Positions 9,151 to 19,596 of a stretch of DNA of 64,000 bases are shown one piece after another. How positions within the stretch are numbered: the first letter of the stretch is position 1; each line of letters begins with the position of its first letter. The notes under the pieces are model-generated. The model saw only the letters and a program-made list of their open reading frames with translations, made no database searches and had not been told where the DNA came from. The position numbers and the translations under genes were made by a program. This DNA is from Candidatus Didemnitutus mandela (GTDB lineage: Bacteria > Verrucomicrobiota > Verrucomicrobiia > Opitutales > Opitutaceae): contig NJAL01000004.1 of the NCBI GenBank assembly GCA_002591725.1, positions 186,046-250,045 on the forward strand. Reading direction: 5' to 3'.

Positions 9151-12100
9151 AGCGTGGAAATAAATAACGCAAAGTGCACCGGGCGTGCGACTAAAAACCG
9201 CGTAGGGGGGGTGACTTGGAAACGACTACGGCTTGGTCCGTAGTATTTTTAAGTTTCGGTAGTAGCGATAGCTCGAATAGCATTACACTATTACACGATA
9301 TGCCGCTGCCGAGTTCGTTTTGCTGTCGCGGAAACTCTTTTTATAGAGAAGAATGGATTTCCGGTAGGGTACGATTGAAGAGGCAGGCAATAGGTGACCT
9401 TGTTGGTGCGCTTGGTGATCAACAAAGCGTCAGTCCCTGTGTCCATCATGCCGCGAGTTGGTCACGAAAAAATCGAAGCGATGCTTGAGGGCGTCCATAA
9501 ATTGGCCAAATTTTTCGGCTTCGAGCAGCCGGAGCTGAGCGTGGCAGATAAAGATTATTTTCGACTTTGGTTATGTCCAGCAATGGGGAATTCGCAAAAG
9601 ATCGCCTCGGACCTTTTTGCGGTGCTTTTTAACCAGGCGATGAGTCCAGCTTCATTTACCATCTTGAGGTAACGATGAATTATCGTGCGTCTGCTGTATC
9701 TCGCAATCCATGAGTATCACGCGTTTGCTGTAGTTAACTAGGGAAGCTATCAAGTTGATGACACATTATTGATGCGCACTGCTTCCGATTAATCAGCCAG
9801 CATAGCGAGAATGGCTGTAGGAAAAGACTGAGTTTTGACCGAGTTGTAAATGCTCAAGAAGGCTTCGGAGTCTGAGGGCGGCGCGATTGTTGCTGATAAA
9901 CAGTCATTTTTTCCCGTCCGGACATTTTCAAGTTTCGGGATCATTCGGGGAGGTTGGCGCCGATTAAAACTTCGACGCTGCATGCGCTTTTTGATGCAGT
10001 TGTCGAGGAAGTTGAGGCCGACTGGAATACCGCAAAAAATGGCTATTCCGAGTCCGACACAGGTTATGATGACGCTGGGAATTGGGGGGCCAAGACGCAT
10101 CGAGCGGCATGGTCGGGATGTTTCCCCATTTTTTCGAGGTAATGGTCTGCTTAAGACGATCGAGGACCTGGATGTTGTCGTTTTCGGGATTTGGCCTGGG
10201 ACCTGATTTTCGAGGCTTTTGAATTCAACTGAAGGGTCGACTAGATGAAAATTGACTGTTTTTCTGTTTGTTTTTATTTTTTGTCGAATGAGTGGTTTCG
10301 AAACCCTGTGTTTTGGTGTAATTGCGTGCGAAAGTCGGTGATCGCCTAGCCGACATTTTTGCGAATCTGAATTTGCTGTTTGATGACGTCGATCGAATTT
10401 GCGGAGTTAGATCATCTTGAAATGGCGCTTGGGATAGAGATAGATGTACTGCTGTTTTATGAGTTCGGCGAAGTTGCTTGCGCAGAGCAGCCAATATTGG
10501 TGCAAGCGGAAGTGTAGGCGATTTCGAGGAGGTTGCTATGCTCGGTTTGGGTTTTTCGATTTGCTGGGTTTTGTTCCGAGATCAAAATGGGTCAAGTGTG
10601 CAGCTGTCAGCGAGGCGTTAATGGATTTCACCCGACCAGCGACAGTGTCGATGTTGGCTGAAATGGAGACAAAATTCTGCTGACGTTTTCGATCGGGTAA
10701 TTCATGAACTCCCGGGCTTAATGATTTGCGATGAGTGCCGAACCTCCGGAATTTCGATCTCGTATGGGAAATCGCGATGAGAGGCTGTTGCAGACGAGCT
10801 GGACCGAAACGCTGCCGAGAAACACGCCTGCGTGCGGCAGATTGTTGTGGGGCTTCTTTATGTGGAGATTCTGGAGAATCTTGATTCCCTTGGGCACAGC
10901 AATTGGGCGACTTTAATTTGCAGCTGGCTGCTGGTTAAAGATCTGAATATAGGCGTTGAGACTTATATCCGAGAGGATGGATCGATCACCTACTTAGTTC
11001 AGCATGACGTAGCTCGTGGCGCTCAAACTGGATCGTGACGTTAGAATTTATGCATCGGGGTTCCGGTTCCCTGTGCTTTATGCATAGCTCCAGGGGTACC
11101 GAAACGAAAAGGGCGGTCCACAGCTGTTTGCACAGGACCATGTAGTAATCTAGCAATCGTGGAGAAAACGATATTCAACGAGCTATTCGTCATTACCGTA
11201 CAGGGAGGTAGACTTAGCGGAGCTGGTGTTGGAGGTGGATATCGAAGTTTAGGTAAGGTTCGTTCTGGAATGTAAATAATGCCTCTTGATTGAAGGAGCA
11301 GAACATTGTCTTCGCTTTTGCTACTTTTCTTATCTTTGATCTCAGAGTTGAAGTTGGCGGTGATGACCTTTTTCTCCGTTTGGCAGTACGAGTGACCGTT
11401 GACGGTGTTGCCCTTCCCAATTCCGGCTATGCTTATGCTACCGGGCTTGGTGACGAGTTCGACCACCGCGAAAGTTGACTGGATTGGAATCGGGTAACGA
11501 CCTTGGCTACGGACTTAGCTTAGAACCTTTGCGAGGAGGGTATTCCTCGACGTTGAATGTTGCCTGCGGTTCCGGCTGCGGCAAGCTTTCCCGATGATTT
11601 GTTGGTTTTTGGCGACAGGTTTTTCCGCTGATCTGTACATTCATGACAAACGGACGGTTAGCTATCGCGTGCATCAACGCGCTGAATGGTGGGGTGGTGA
11701 GGTCTGGTTTTTGATAGGTGTTGGCTTACAAGTTGTAGGCCAGATGCAGGCTATGAACGTAGTGTTTTAGCTGGAGGCCTCGTCGACGAAGATTATGGGT
11801 GCTGGGTGCAGCTTAGGGCGATCCAGAAAGCGAAGAGGAAATGGTAGATTTTTATAAATCCAAAAACGGCTGGAAATATCGGTCAAAAATCTACTTTGCT
11901 CGAAGCCTGGGGGTGCTGAACGGAGGACCAGCTGTGAAGGTATTTTGTGGGTGGCGCTGACGCTCAAATGTTTGTTGAACCTTAGTCTACCTACGCCCCA
12001 CGAAAATCGCTTCCGCGGTAAGAAACATTACGTCCGAGAAGTTTTTCTACCGTAGCCGCTGCAAGGCCTGGATGCGTTGGCTAAAGACATACATGTAAAA

Positions 12101-13656
12101 GAATATATATATATGGTGCGAAGAGTTGCCGAAGGGGAGGAGCCAACTGAGGTGCGGGTGACGGTTGTATTGTTTAGTCGCTGGCGGTCTAGCTGGTGAA
12201 TATGAATTTGCGATTTGCGGATGGCATTCCAGACAAGCGTGGCATTGGTGGAGATCTGGTCGAAGCGTCCGTCAATCGAGCCGTCGTTTCAGAATTCGAT
12301 AGGTTAAACGGACCTAACCATTGAGTTTTGGCAACACGAAAACTCCAAGGGAGAAATTGTGGTCCAACGTATGTATCGCCACGGGTGCTTTCGGAGTAGC
12401 GGACACGGTAGCCGCCGAACAAGTCCAGTTTCGATGTGTAGATATTACATAAAGCGTCGACCCCGTAGAATAGCTGGTCGGATTCGTGAGGTTTTAATCC
12501 TGTACAAATATTGCCGTCGAAGATAGCTTGTCTATGAAGTCAAATAACAGCGACCATTTATCAAGTGTTTGACGCTTCAATCCCCAAGGGGCAATTTCAC
12601 GAACTGGCGCGGAGATTGGCCGCATTGTCGATCTGTTGGAAACAGTGGTCGTTTCATCGTAAAAGGTGTCCCCCGTAGCGGGGCTGATCGATTTTATTGT
12701 TTATTGAGCTCTAGACAAAAAGTGGGATCCTAAGCGTCTTTGGGGTGTGTTTGTTGAACCGCTTGCAATCTAAGACGGCGCTGGCTTTGATGGAAGTGAT
12801 GCCGGTCCGCTCCTTCAGCTCGGTGCCGATGGTTACGGTCGTGGTATATCGCATCGCTTGCATTGCAAGCAGCCGTTACTTCTTAGCCAAAGGTTGCGCA
12901 CTGCATTGCCGTTAATGGGTCCGGCTTGAATTATGCCGGGAGTCCTCCCGACGCCCCGGGGGTGCTCCCTTGAGTCGAAGACGGTACCTCCGACATTAGT
13001 GCTGGATTTGACGGCGGCGTCGCTTCCATTTCGGGAAGGTAAATAGTGGCCTTGTTCCTGGATATTTTGATCGATAGTTTCCCTCTGAGGATGTATTATT
13101 GGCAGTTTTTGGCATTAAATTAAATAGTTTATGTCGTGCGGGAACCCAGTTGATCCGTGCACAAACTAACTTAATTAACCGCGCGAAATGAAAGTGTAGT
13201 TAGCGGGAGATGGAGGGTCCGACTTGGGTGTTGATTATGTTTATGTTCGGTCTGAAATGGCTCCTGAAGCAACCGATACACTTCCATGCGGATGTCTTCG
13301 TCTATATACATGCCGATGCCGTTCGAATACGCGAATGGCTTGGTGGGTATCTTCTTTTGGTTCGATGACCGCTTCTGGCGTGTCAAAGGGGGAGGGAGCT
13401 CTTTCTTTCCCGTGGTGATTCTGCTTTTAATCTTTGACTTCAACTAAGCAGAGCTTAATAACTAAATTTTTCTTGTCGAGCTGGCGTTAGGTTAAATGGA
13501 GCTGACACAAAAAGCAAGCTTACGGATCAAATACGAAAATATAGGTTAGAAAGCGTCTTAATGACAGATTCCGGTCGGGTTGATATATACCAATAGCAGC
13601 TTTTATATAGAATATCTATGCAAGCGATTTTGCGTTATTTGGGTGTCTCGAAAATG
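9151..13656. other. 4.5 kb of debris, no gene identified
   Basis: This is a long stretch of short broken frames. Coding-like islands include plus 9446-9600 (HEKIEAMLEGVHKLAKFFGF), plus 10850-11020 (QIVVGLLYVEILENLDSLGH) and minus 12330-12430 (DLFGGYRVRYSESTRGDTYV, which has the feel of an outer-membrane beta strand segment). I cannot name any of them. A short TA run lies near 12105-12116. It is probably the remains of several genes including an outer-membrane protein, but that is a guess. Confidence 0.45.
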
Positions 13657-16227
13657 TTAAATAACAATCATATTGATCAGTTTACCTTTTACATAAATGG
13701 CTTTCTTAATGGTCTTTCCGAAAACATGAGGGGCGACTTTGGGGTGCTTATGGGCAAGGGTAAGGAGTTTTTCCTCTGTCATGGTTGTAGGCACTACTGC
13801 ATTGCCGCGGACTTTTCCGTTCACTTGGAAGACAACCTCGAATTCGTTGGCTACAAGCTTGGCTGGATCGAAGTTAGGCCAAGGGGTAGCTGCGATTGAG
13901 CCAGATTGGCCGAGACGTTCCCAGAGCTCCGCGCTGAGGTGTGGGGCAAGGGGGGCTAGTAATTGGAGAACGGTTGTCAGGGCCGTGCGCGGGATGGCCG
14001 ATTCCTTTTGCAGGGAATTTACGCAAATCATTAGCTGGGAAATGGCGGTGTTAAATCGAAGCCCATCGAAATCCTTGGTCACTTTTTTGATCGTTTGGTG
14101 CAGAACTTTTCCCGCAGCGGGGGATAACTTTGCATCATCTTGCACCCTCGGGTTGAGGTTGCCTTCATCGTCAAGGCATTGACGCCAAATCTTACCCAGG
14201 AAACGGTGTACACCTTCGATCCCTTTCGGGTTCCATGGCTTCATTGCTTCAAGTGGACCGAGGAACATCAGGTAGAGCCGGAGTGTGTCAGCGCCGTAGC
14301 TGCGGATGATGCCGTCCGGGTTTACAACGTTGCCGCGGCTCTTCGACATTTTTTGCCCGTCTTCGCCAAGGATGATGCCTTGGTGGAACAGCTGTTTGAA
14401 GGGCTCGTCTTGTGGCACGGCACCAAGATCAAAAAGAACCTTGTGCCAGAAACGCGCATAGAGCAGGTGCAGCACGGCGTGCTCGGCGCCGCCGATGTAG
14501 AGATCCGGCGTATCCCAATAAGCCATTGCTTCCGGGCTCGCGATTGCGGATGCATTGTGCGGATCGAGGTAGCGTAAATAATACCAGCACGAACCGGCCC
14601 ATTGCGGCATCGTGTTCGTCTCTCGACGCGCCCGCACCCAAACATCGCCGGCGGGTTGTGGTTGAGTAGCCGGTACCGCGGCGCCGGTTTCGAGATGGAG
14701 CCAGATTTCGAGCCAGTTGGTGACGTTGGCGAGCGGGCTTTCACCGCTTCCGCTTGGAAGGTAACTTTCGATTGGGGGTAACTCCAGCGGCAGCGCGGCG
14801 TCGGGCAATGGCAGCGCATATTGCACTTTCCCGTCTTCACGGAAAGTTACAGGTTCGGCTGGGAAATCGGAGCGCATTTTGGCGGCGCGCGCGTAGTCCG
14901 TTTCGTTGACCCATGCGATGGGGAACGGTTCGCCCCAATAGCGTTGACGTGAAAAGAGCCAGTCTCGCAGCCTGTAATTAATTGTACTTTTGCTGATACC
15001 CCGCGCGGCGAGGTCGGTGGTAATCTTTTTTTTTGCTTCCTGCCAAGTTAGACCGTCGTAACCCGGCGAATTGATGAGTTTTCCGACGCCGGTGTAAGGA
15101 AGCGTTTCGCTGCCGTCGTCCGAGGCGATTACGCGCGTCGTGGGCAGTTGATATCGCCTTGCGAACTCGTAGTCGCGTTCGTCGTGCGCAGGTACCGCCA
15201 TGATCGCGCCGGTGCTGTAGCCTATAAGAACGTAGTCCGCGATCCAGATGGGGACTTTTGCGCCGTTGATGGGGTTGATCGCATAGCTGCCAGAAAAGAC
15301 ACCACTCTTTTCTTTTGCGAGGTCGGTACGTTCGAGATCGCTCTTTGCTGCCGCCTTGTTTCGGTATATGTAGACAGCTTCCTTGTTTTCTGTCGTGGTG
15401 AGTGTTTCCACAAGTGGATGTTCGGGGGCTATCACCATGTAGGTACACCCGAAAAGCGTGTCGGGGCGCGTGCTGAAAACCTTCAGGTCGCCGAGCGCGG
15501 TGTTTTCCAATTTAAAGGAAATTTCCGCGCCCTCGCTGCGCCCGATCCAAGCTTCCTGGATGTGCTTAGTGGAGTCGGGCCAGTCGACTTTTTTCAAGCC
15601 ATCAAGCAGTTTTTCCGCATAGGCGGTGATACGCAAAACCCATTGGCGAAGATTACGTCGCTCGACGGGAAAACTGCCGACCTCGCTCTTTCCGTCGGCG
15701 ACTTCTTCGTTGGCTAGTACGGTACGCAATTCCGGGCACCACCAGACGGGGCGCTTGTCCACGTAGGCGAGACCGTGTTTGAAAAATTGGAGGAAAATCC
15801 ACTGGGTCCAGCGGAAGTATTTCGGATCTGTTGTATCGATTTCGCGATCCCAATCGTAGGAAAAACCGAGCGCCTTGATCTGACGGCGGAAATTGGTGAT
15901 GTTGTTTTGTGTGTTGACCGCCGGGGGCGTTCTGGTCTTGACTGCGTGTTGTTCGGCAGGCAGGCCAAAGGCATCCCAGCCGATGGGGTGGAGCACATTG
16001 AATCCGCGGGCACGTTTGTAGCGGGCAAGGATGTCGGTAGCTGTGTAGCTCTCCGGATGCCCGATATGCAGGCCGGCTCCGGATGGGTAGGGAAACATGT
16101 TCAGTACGTAATATTTTGGTTTTGTACTGTGATTTTCCGCGCAAAATATTTTGGTATTTTCCCAAATTCGTTGCCAATGTTTCTCGATCTTGGAAAAATT
16201 ATAATCTTTACAATCTGTTGCTGCCAT
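13657..16227 (-). CDS. leuS: Leucine-tRNA ligase
   Basis: This is a class I aminoacyl-tRNA synthetase that charges tRNA-Leu. The 856-residue product has the HIGH signature in FPYPSGAGLHIGHPESY (about residues 45-60), the editing-domain motifs FSTRPDTLFGCTYMVIAPEH and GAIMAVPAHDERDYEF, and the KMSKS loop in EDGQKMSKSRGNVVNPDG. A C-terminal anticodon-binding region and LeuS tail (FQVNGKVRGNAVVPTTMTEE) follow. The ATG at 16225-16227 begins MAATDCKDYNFSKIEKHW, the expected N-terminus; a TTG nine codons upstream is less likely. The zinc-ribbon region reads WCPELRTVLANEEV where family members usually have CPALGTVLANEEV. Its start codon lies only 3 bp from the start of the divergent deg gene, so each promoter must sit inside the other gene. 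Confidence 0.97.
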   Translation of the reverse strand: MAATDCKDYNFSKIEKHWQRIWENTKIFCAENHSTKPKYYVLNMFPYPSGAGLHIGHPESYTATDILARYKRARGFNVLHPIGWDAFGLPAEQHAVKTRTPPAVNTQNNITNFRRQIKALGFSYDWDREIDTTDPKYFRWTQWIFLQFFKHGLAYVDKRPVWWCPELRTVLANEEVADGKSEVGSFPVERRNLRQWVLRITAYAEKLLDGLKKVDWPDSTKHIQEAWIGRSEGAEISFKLENTALGDLKVFSTRPDTLFGCTYMVIAPEHPLVETLTTTENKEAVYIYRNKAAAKSDLERTDLAKEKSGVFSGSYAINPINGAKVPIWIADYVLIGYSTGAIMAVPAHDERDYEFARRYQLPTTRVIASDDGSETLPYTGVGKLINSPGYDGLTWQEAKKKITTDLAARGISKSTINYRLRDWLFSRQRYWGEPFPIAWVNETDYARAAKMRSDFPAEPVTFREDGKVQYALPLPDAALPLELPPIESYLPSGSGESPLANVTNWLEIWLHLETGAAVPATQPQPAGDVWVRARRETNTMPQWAGSCWYYLRYLDPHNASAIASPEAMAYWDTPDLYIGGAEHAVLHLLYARFWHKVLFDLGAVPQDEPFKQLFHQGIILGEDGQKMSKSRGNVVNPDGIIRSYGADTLRLYLMFLGPLEAMKPWNPKGIEGVHRFLGKIWRQCLDDEGNLNPRVQDDAKLSPAAGKVLHQTIKKVTKDFDGLRFNTAISQLMICVNSLQKESAIPRTALTTVLQLLAPLAPHLSAELWERLGQSGSIAATPWPNFDPAKLVANEFEVVFQVNGKVRGNAVVPTTMTEEKLLTLAHKHPKVAPHVFGKTIKKAIYVKGKLINMIVI

Positions 16228-16230
16228 CTC

Positions 16231-17601
16231 GTGAAATTTAGAATCTTTTCCCAATCGTTGTTATTACCGTCAATCTTTCTCCGTTCGGTTGCTTTTGCGA
16301 TTTTTGCGATGATTGCTTTACCGCTCCAGGCGGGCATGAACTCCGGTTTTACCCAGCTCCTTGATGCAGTGGTTCGCATCGACGTTCGAAAGGTGAACTT
16401 CGAAAAAGGCACCAAGCGCTTAAACTGTTGCATCGGCTCGGGTGCCATTATTTCGCCGGAGGGGCTCGTCGTTACCAACGCCCACGTGACCAGCCCGAAG
16501 GCTGTTGAGATTTCAGTTACCTTGGCCAACCTCGAGCGCGTCAGTGCCAAGCTAGTCGGCTGGGATCACTGGACCGACATTGCGCTTATCCGAATCGATA
16601 TGGACGACATCCGCCGCCGCAAGCTTAGCTTCAACGTTGCCACCTTCGGCGATTCCGACAAGATTGCAGCCGGCCAGTCAGTTTACGCGGTTGGTACGCC
16701 TTACGGCCTCACCCGTACGGTTACGCGCGGCATCATTTCTAACATCGCCCGTCCGTTTGAAGATTCGTGCGGGATCGATGGCTATGAAGTTGGTACCTTC
16801 AACAACTGGCTCCAAACCGATGCATCGATCAACCCTGGCAACAGCGGCGGTCCGCTCGTAACAGAGGATGGGAAAATCATCGGCGTCAACTCCCGCGCAT
16901 ACATCGGTGCAGAGAATCTCGGTTTTTCGATTCCCTCGAATGTTGTTCGCCGCGTCGTCGATGGGCTTGAGCACAACGGTTGCATGACTCGCAGCTACAT
17001 TGGCCTGGACCCGGGGGTGTTACAGGATCTTGAAGATTTTTATGCGCTCGAAGCCAATACTGGCATGCTCATCAATGGCGTCGATCCCGGTTCGCCCGCG
17101 GCGAACGCCGGTATCCATCCTGGCGACGTTGTGCTGGCTATCAATGACCGCACCATCGATGGCCGTTTTCCGGAGCAGCTCGCGCCGATCCAGAATATCA
17201 TTGCCAGCTTCCCTGTAGGATCCACTATCAAACTCAGGGTTAAACGTAGCTCACAGGTGCTATCGATTTCGGCTGTTACCGAAAAGCTAGAAAGTCACGT
17301 AGGCGAGGAATGGGCATTCGAGAAATGGGGCCTCAGTGTTCGCAAGGTTTCCCGCGCCTTTGCGCGCGAAAATCAACTAGCGGATGATTCGGGCGTGCTT
17401 GTCATCGGCGTGCTCTCCGACTATCCGGCAGCGAAATCCGGAATCTTTTGTGGTGACATTATCATAAAGGTTGCGGGCAAGACGATCAAAGACTTTGCGG
17501 ATCTGAAGGCGATCTACGAAGCTTATAAAAAAAATTCTCAGCCAACGCTCATTGAAGCCAAGAAAAACCGGCGCATTTCACTCCACGTTTTCAAACCATG
17601 A
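16231..17601 (+). CDS. Trypsin-like serine protease, Deg/HtrA type, with two PDZ domains
   Basis: This is a periplasmic quality-control protease. With the GTG at 16231 the 456-residue protein has a signal peptide (hydrophobic to about residue 33, cleavage after LQA). The protease domain has His85 (VVTNAHV), Asp116 (WTDIALIRID) and Ser205 (NPGNSGGPLV), an intact triad. PDZ1 follows at about 245-345 (ITGMLINGVDPGSPAANAG-type and IHPGDVVLAIND) and a shorter PDZ2 at about 365-450 (GVLVIGVLSDYPAAKSGI). The frame stays open far upstream, antisense to leuS, but only the GTG at 16231 gives a proper signal peptide. An ATG at 16309 would remove most of it. The stop overlaps the next start (ATGA), so the two are co-translated. 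Confidence 0.9.
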   Translation: MKFRIFSQSLLLPSIFLRSVAFAIFAMIALPLQAGMNSGFTQLLDAVVRIDVRKVNFEKGTKRLNCCIGSGAIISPEGLVVTNAHVTSPKAVEISVTLANLERVSAKLVGWDHWTDIALIRIDMDDIRRRKLSFNVATFGDSDKIAAGQSVYAVGTPYGLTRTVTRGIISNIARPFEDSCGIDGYEVGTFNNWLQTDASINPGNSGGPLVTEDGKIIGVNSRAYIGAENLGFSIPSNVVRRVVDGLEHNGCMTRSYIGLDPGVLQDLEDFYALEANTGMLINGVDPGSPAANAGIHPGDVVLAINDRTIDGRFPEQLAPIQNIIASFPVGSTIKLRVKRSSQVLSISAVTEKLESHVGEEWAFEKWGLSVRKVSRAFARENQLADDSGVLVIGVLSDYPAAKSGIFCGDIIIKVAGKTIKDFADLKAIYEAYKKNSQPTLIEAKKNRRISLHVFKP

Positions 17602-19016
17602 AGTTTTTTCGAGCTTTCCTCCTTGTCGCTTTCATTCCTGTTTCGCTGACGCATGCTGAAACCTTGCACAAACTGCTCGAGGAGCGACTCAAGTCCATTG
17701 TGGTGGTGGAGTTTACAATCGAAGCTGAAATAGAATCGGTGTTGACAAAGGCGTTTGGTACCGTGGCGGACGACCAAGGCACGATTATTTTGCCGGGCGC
17801 CTCGGTCAGTTCTATGGTTCCAGCTAGTCAGCTGAAGGAATTTAAAGTCTACCGGCCAAACTCCACGGAGAGTTTCTCTGCGACCTACCTCGGGCAGGAT
17901 GCATTGACAAAGTGGCATTTTGTGCGTGCCGAAGCGAAAATGCTACCGTTCCTTGTTCCTGTAACGCGCTTTACGGCGAGAAATCCGGTCCCACTGGATT
18001 TGGGCGACGAATTGTGGGGCATAAGCCTGCGCAATAAGGACGAGAATTTCATTCCCTGCGTGTTTAGTTCGCGCGTGGTGCTGATTCCGAATCTGTCGAA
18101 TAAGACCGCCATTACCGCGCAGGGTGTTGCCGGTCCTGGTTTGCCAGTTTTCAACCGTGCCGGCGAGTTTTTTGGTCTTGCTGAAAATTCTTTGGGGAAA
18201 AAATTCTTTTTATTTTCGGCGCGGGGTGGCGGGTATCCGGTCGTCCTCATGAACTTCGATGAAAGCAACATGGTGATGCTCGCCGATGTGGTGGAACCGT
18301 GGTTCAAACGCATTCCTAAAAACGTCAACGGGCGCCCGATCCCTTGGCTTGGTGTTTACGGCTTTCAGCTGATCGATCCCAGTGTGGCAAAACTTTTGAA
18401 ACTGCAGGGCCAGTCGGGCGGCGCCGTGCTCAGCGATATCATGGAAGGCAGCCCGGCGGCGGAAGCGGGTCTGAAGGATCGTGACATCGCGTTCTTGATC
18501 GATGGAAAACCGCTGCCGCATTTTCGGCCGGATTCCGCGGTGATCCGATTTGTCGGACAGGAAATCCTGAGCCGCCGGCCTGGAGACAAGATGAGATTTA
18601 CGGTGTTACGTGGTTTGGAACGCAAGGATATTACCGTAACGCTTGGGGATAGGCCTAAGATGGAACGGGAGGCGGCGCATCGCTATTTTGACCGGCTTGG
18701 TTTCGTTGTTCGGGAATTCCTAAAAGCCGACAGCATCCCTAATCTTACAAAACCGGACGAACACAGCGGCGTGATAGTGCGGTTTGTGAAACCTAATAGT
18801 CCTGCTGCATCGGCTGGTCTCGAGCCGAATGTGTGGATTCGCAAAATTGACGGTAACGAAATTCCAAGCTACCATGATGCTGTGACTAAACTCGCTGCTA
18901 TCGAAACTAATCCTATGCGGCGCGAGGTCGTGTTGCTGGCCAGCTGCGATGGCAAGACGGAGGTTTTGCGAATCAAACTCGATTCAACATGTTTATCGGA
19001 ATCATCAAAGAAGTAG
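17598..19016 (+). CDS. Catalytically degenerate Deg/HtrA-like protein with PDZ domains
   Basis: This secreted 472-residue protein has signal peptide MKFFRAFLLVAFIPVSLTHA and a trypsin-fold-like region at about 25-220 in which the triad is gone. The position of the His motif reads GTVADDQGTIILPGAS, and the usual GNSGGPL has become GVAGPGLPVFNRAGEFFG. Two PDZ domains follow, at about 250-355 (GQSGGAVLSDIMEGSPAAEA, DRDIAFLIDGK) and 375-465 (GVIVRFVKPNSPAASAGLEP). Start ATG at 17598 overlaps the stop of the active protease by 4 bp. The conserved pairing suggests it is a substrate-presenting or regulatory partner of the active protease rather than a protease; this is inference. The last 28 bases overlap the ribE remnant. 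Confidence 0.85.
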   Translation: MKFFRAFLLVAFIPVSLTHAETLHKLLEERLKSIVVVEFTIEAEIESVLTKAFGTVADDQGTIILPGASVSSMVPASQLKEFKVYRPNSTESFSATYLGQDALTKWHFVRAEAKMLPFLVPVTRFTARNPVPLDLGDELWGISLRNKDENFIPCVFSSRVVLIPNLSNKTAITAQGVAGPGLPVFNRAGEFFGLAENSLGKKFFLFSARGGGYPVVLMNFDESNMVMLADVVEPWFKRIPKNVNGRPIPWLGVYGFQLIDPSVAKLLKLQGQSGGAVLSDIMEGSPAAEAGLKDRDIAFLIDGKPLPHFRPDSAVIRFVGQEILSRRPGDKMRFTVLRGLERKDITVTLGDRPKMEREAAHRYFDRLGFVVREFLKADSIPNLTKPDEHSGVIVRFVKPNSPAASAGLEPNVWIRKIDGNEIPSYHDAVTKLAAIETNPMRREVVLLASCDGKTEVLRIKLDSTCLSESSKK

Positions 19017-19596
19017 GAAAATCGTTTCATTTCAACCGGATACGGGCAGCTGGCGGCTCGAGACCTAATCACCGCGGACAGCGGCAGGGATCACCATGGG
19101 CGACAGCGTGGCCGTGAACGGTTGCTTCCTGACGGCGGTTGGTTTTGGCGAAGGCCGGATTCGTTTCGATGTGCTGGAGGAGGCCCATCGTCTTACAAAT
19201 TTCGGCGAATTGACTGTGGAAAATAGGGTCAGCCTTGAGCTTAGTTTGCGAGTGAATACGCGATTAGGAGGGCATTTTGTGGCCGACTACAACGATGCTG
19301 TCCGTCGCGTTGAGATATTCGGGGCTCGGAGCAGGGGGCATTACCTGCACGTGCGTTTTCCGGAGGGCTTCGGAAACTATGTTGTCTATAATGGCTCGAT
19401 CGAGATCGATGGCGCTTTGCTTACCGCTGCGCAGATCGGTTGCGATACGCTTGATGTCGTCTGGCTGATTCTTCATACTTTGGCCGCGACGATTCTTCCC
19501 CAAAAGCGCGTTGGGAGCGCGGTGAATCTCGAGTTGGACCTGTTGGCAAAGTATGTCGAAAAGTTATCAACCTCGTCTCAGCTTGCCCTGCTGTGA
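18989..19596 (+). pseudogene. ribE: Riboflavin synthase alpha subunit, frameshifted in the N-terminal domain
   Basis: Riboflavin synthase joins two 6,7-dimethyl-8-ribityllumazines. The start MFIGIIKEVGKSFHF is at 18989. The next piece, ARDLITADSG, is in another frame, and the main body from 19096 (MGDSVAVNGCFLTAVGF) is in a third. From there the frame is open to the stop: LEEAHRLTNF, RLGGHFVADYNDAV, GFGNYVVYNGSIEIDG, RVGSAVNLELDLLAKYVEKL. The second domain is well preserved, although the usual IPHT reads ILHT. Two frame breaks within about 60 bp mean either a recent pseudogene or assembly errors. The start overlaps the upstream PDZ gene and the stop overlaps the UDG start (GTGA), showing a former four-gene operon. 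Confidence 0.85.

Noticed and set aside
15148-15717. Long plus-strand open frame (189 codons) opposite leuS
   Set aside because: It is antisense to a clearly conserved gene and its translation shows no family features.
15775-16230. Extended start of the Deg protease at GTG 15775
   Set aside because: The extra 152 codons are antisense to leuS and lack similarity; the GTG at 16231 gives a proper signal peptide.
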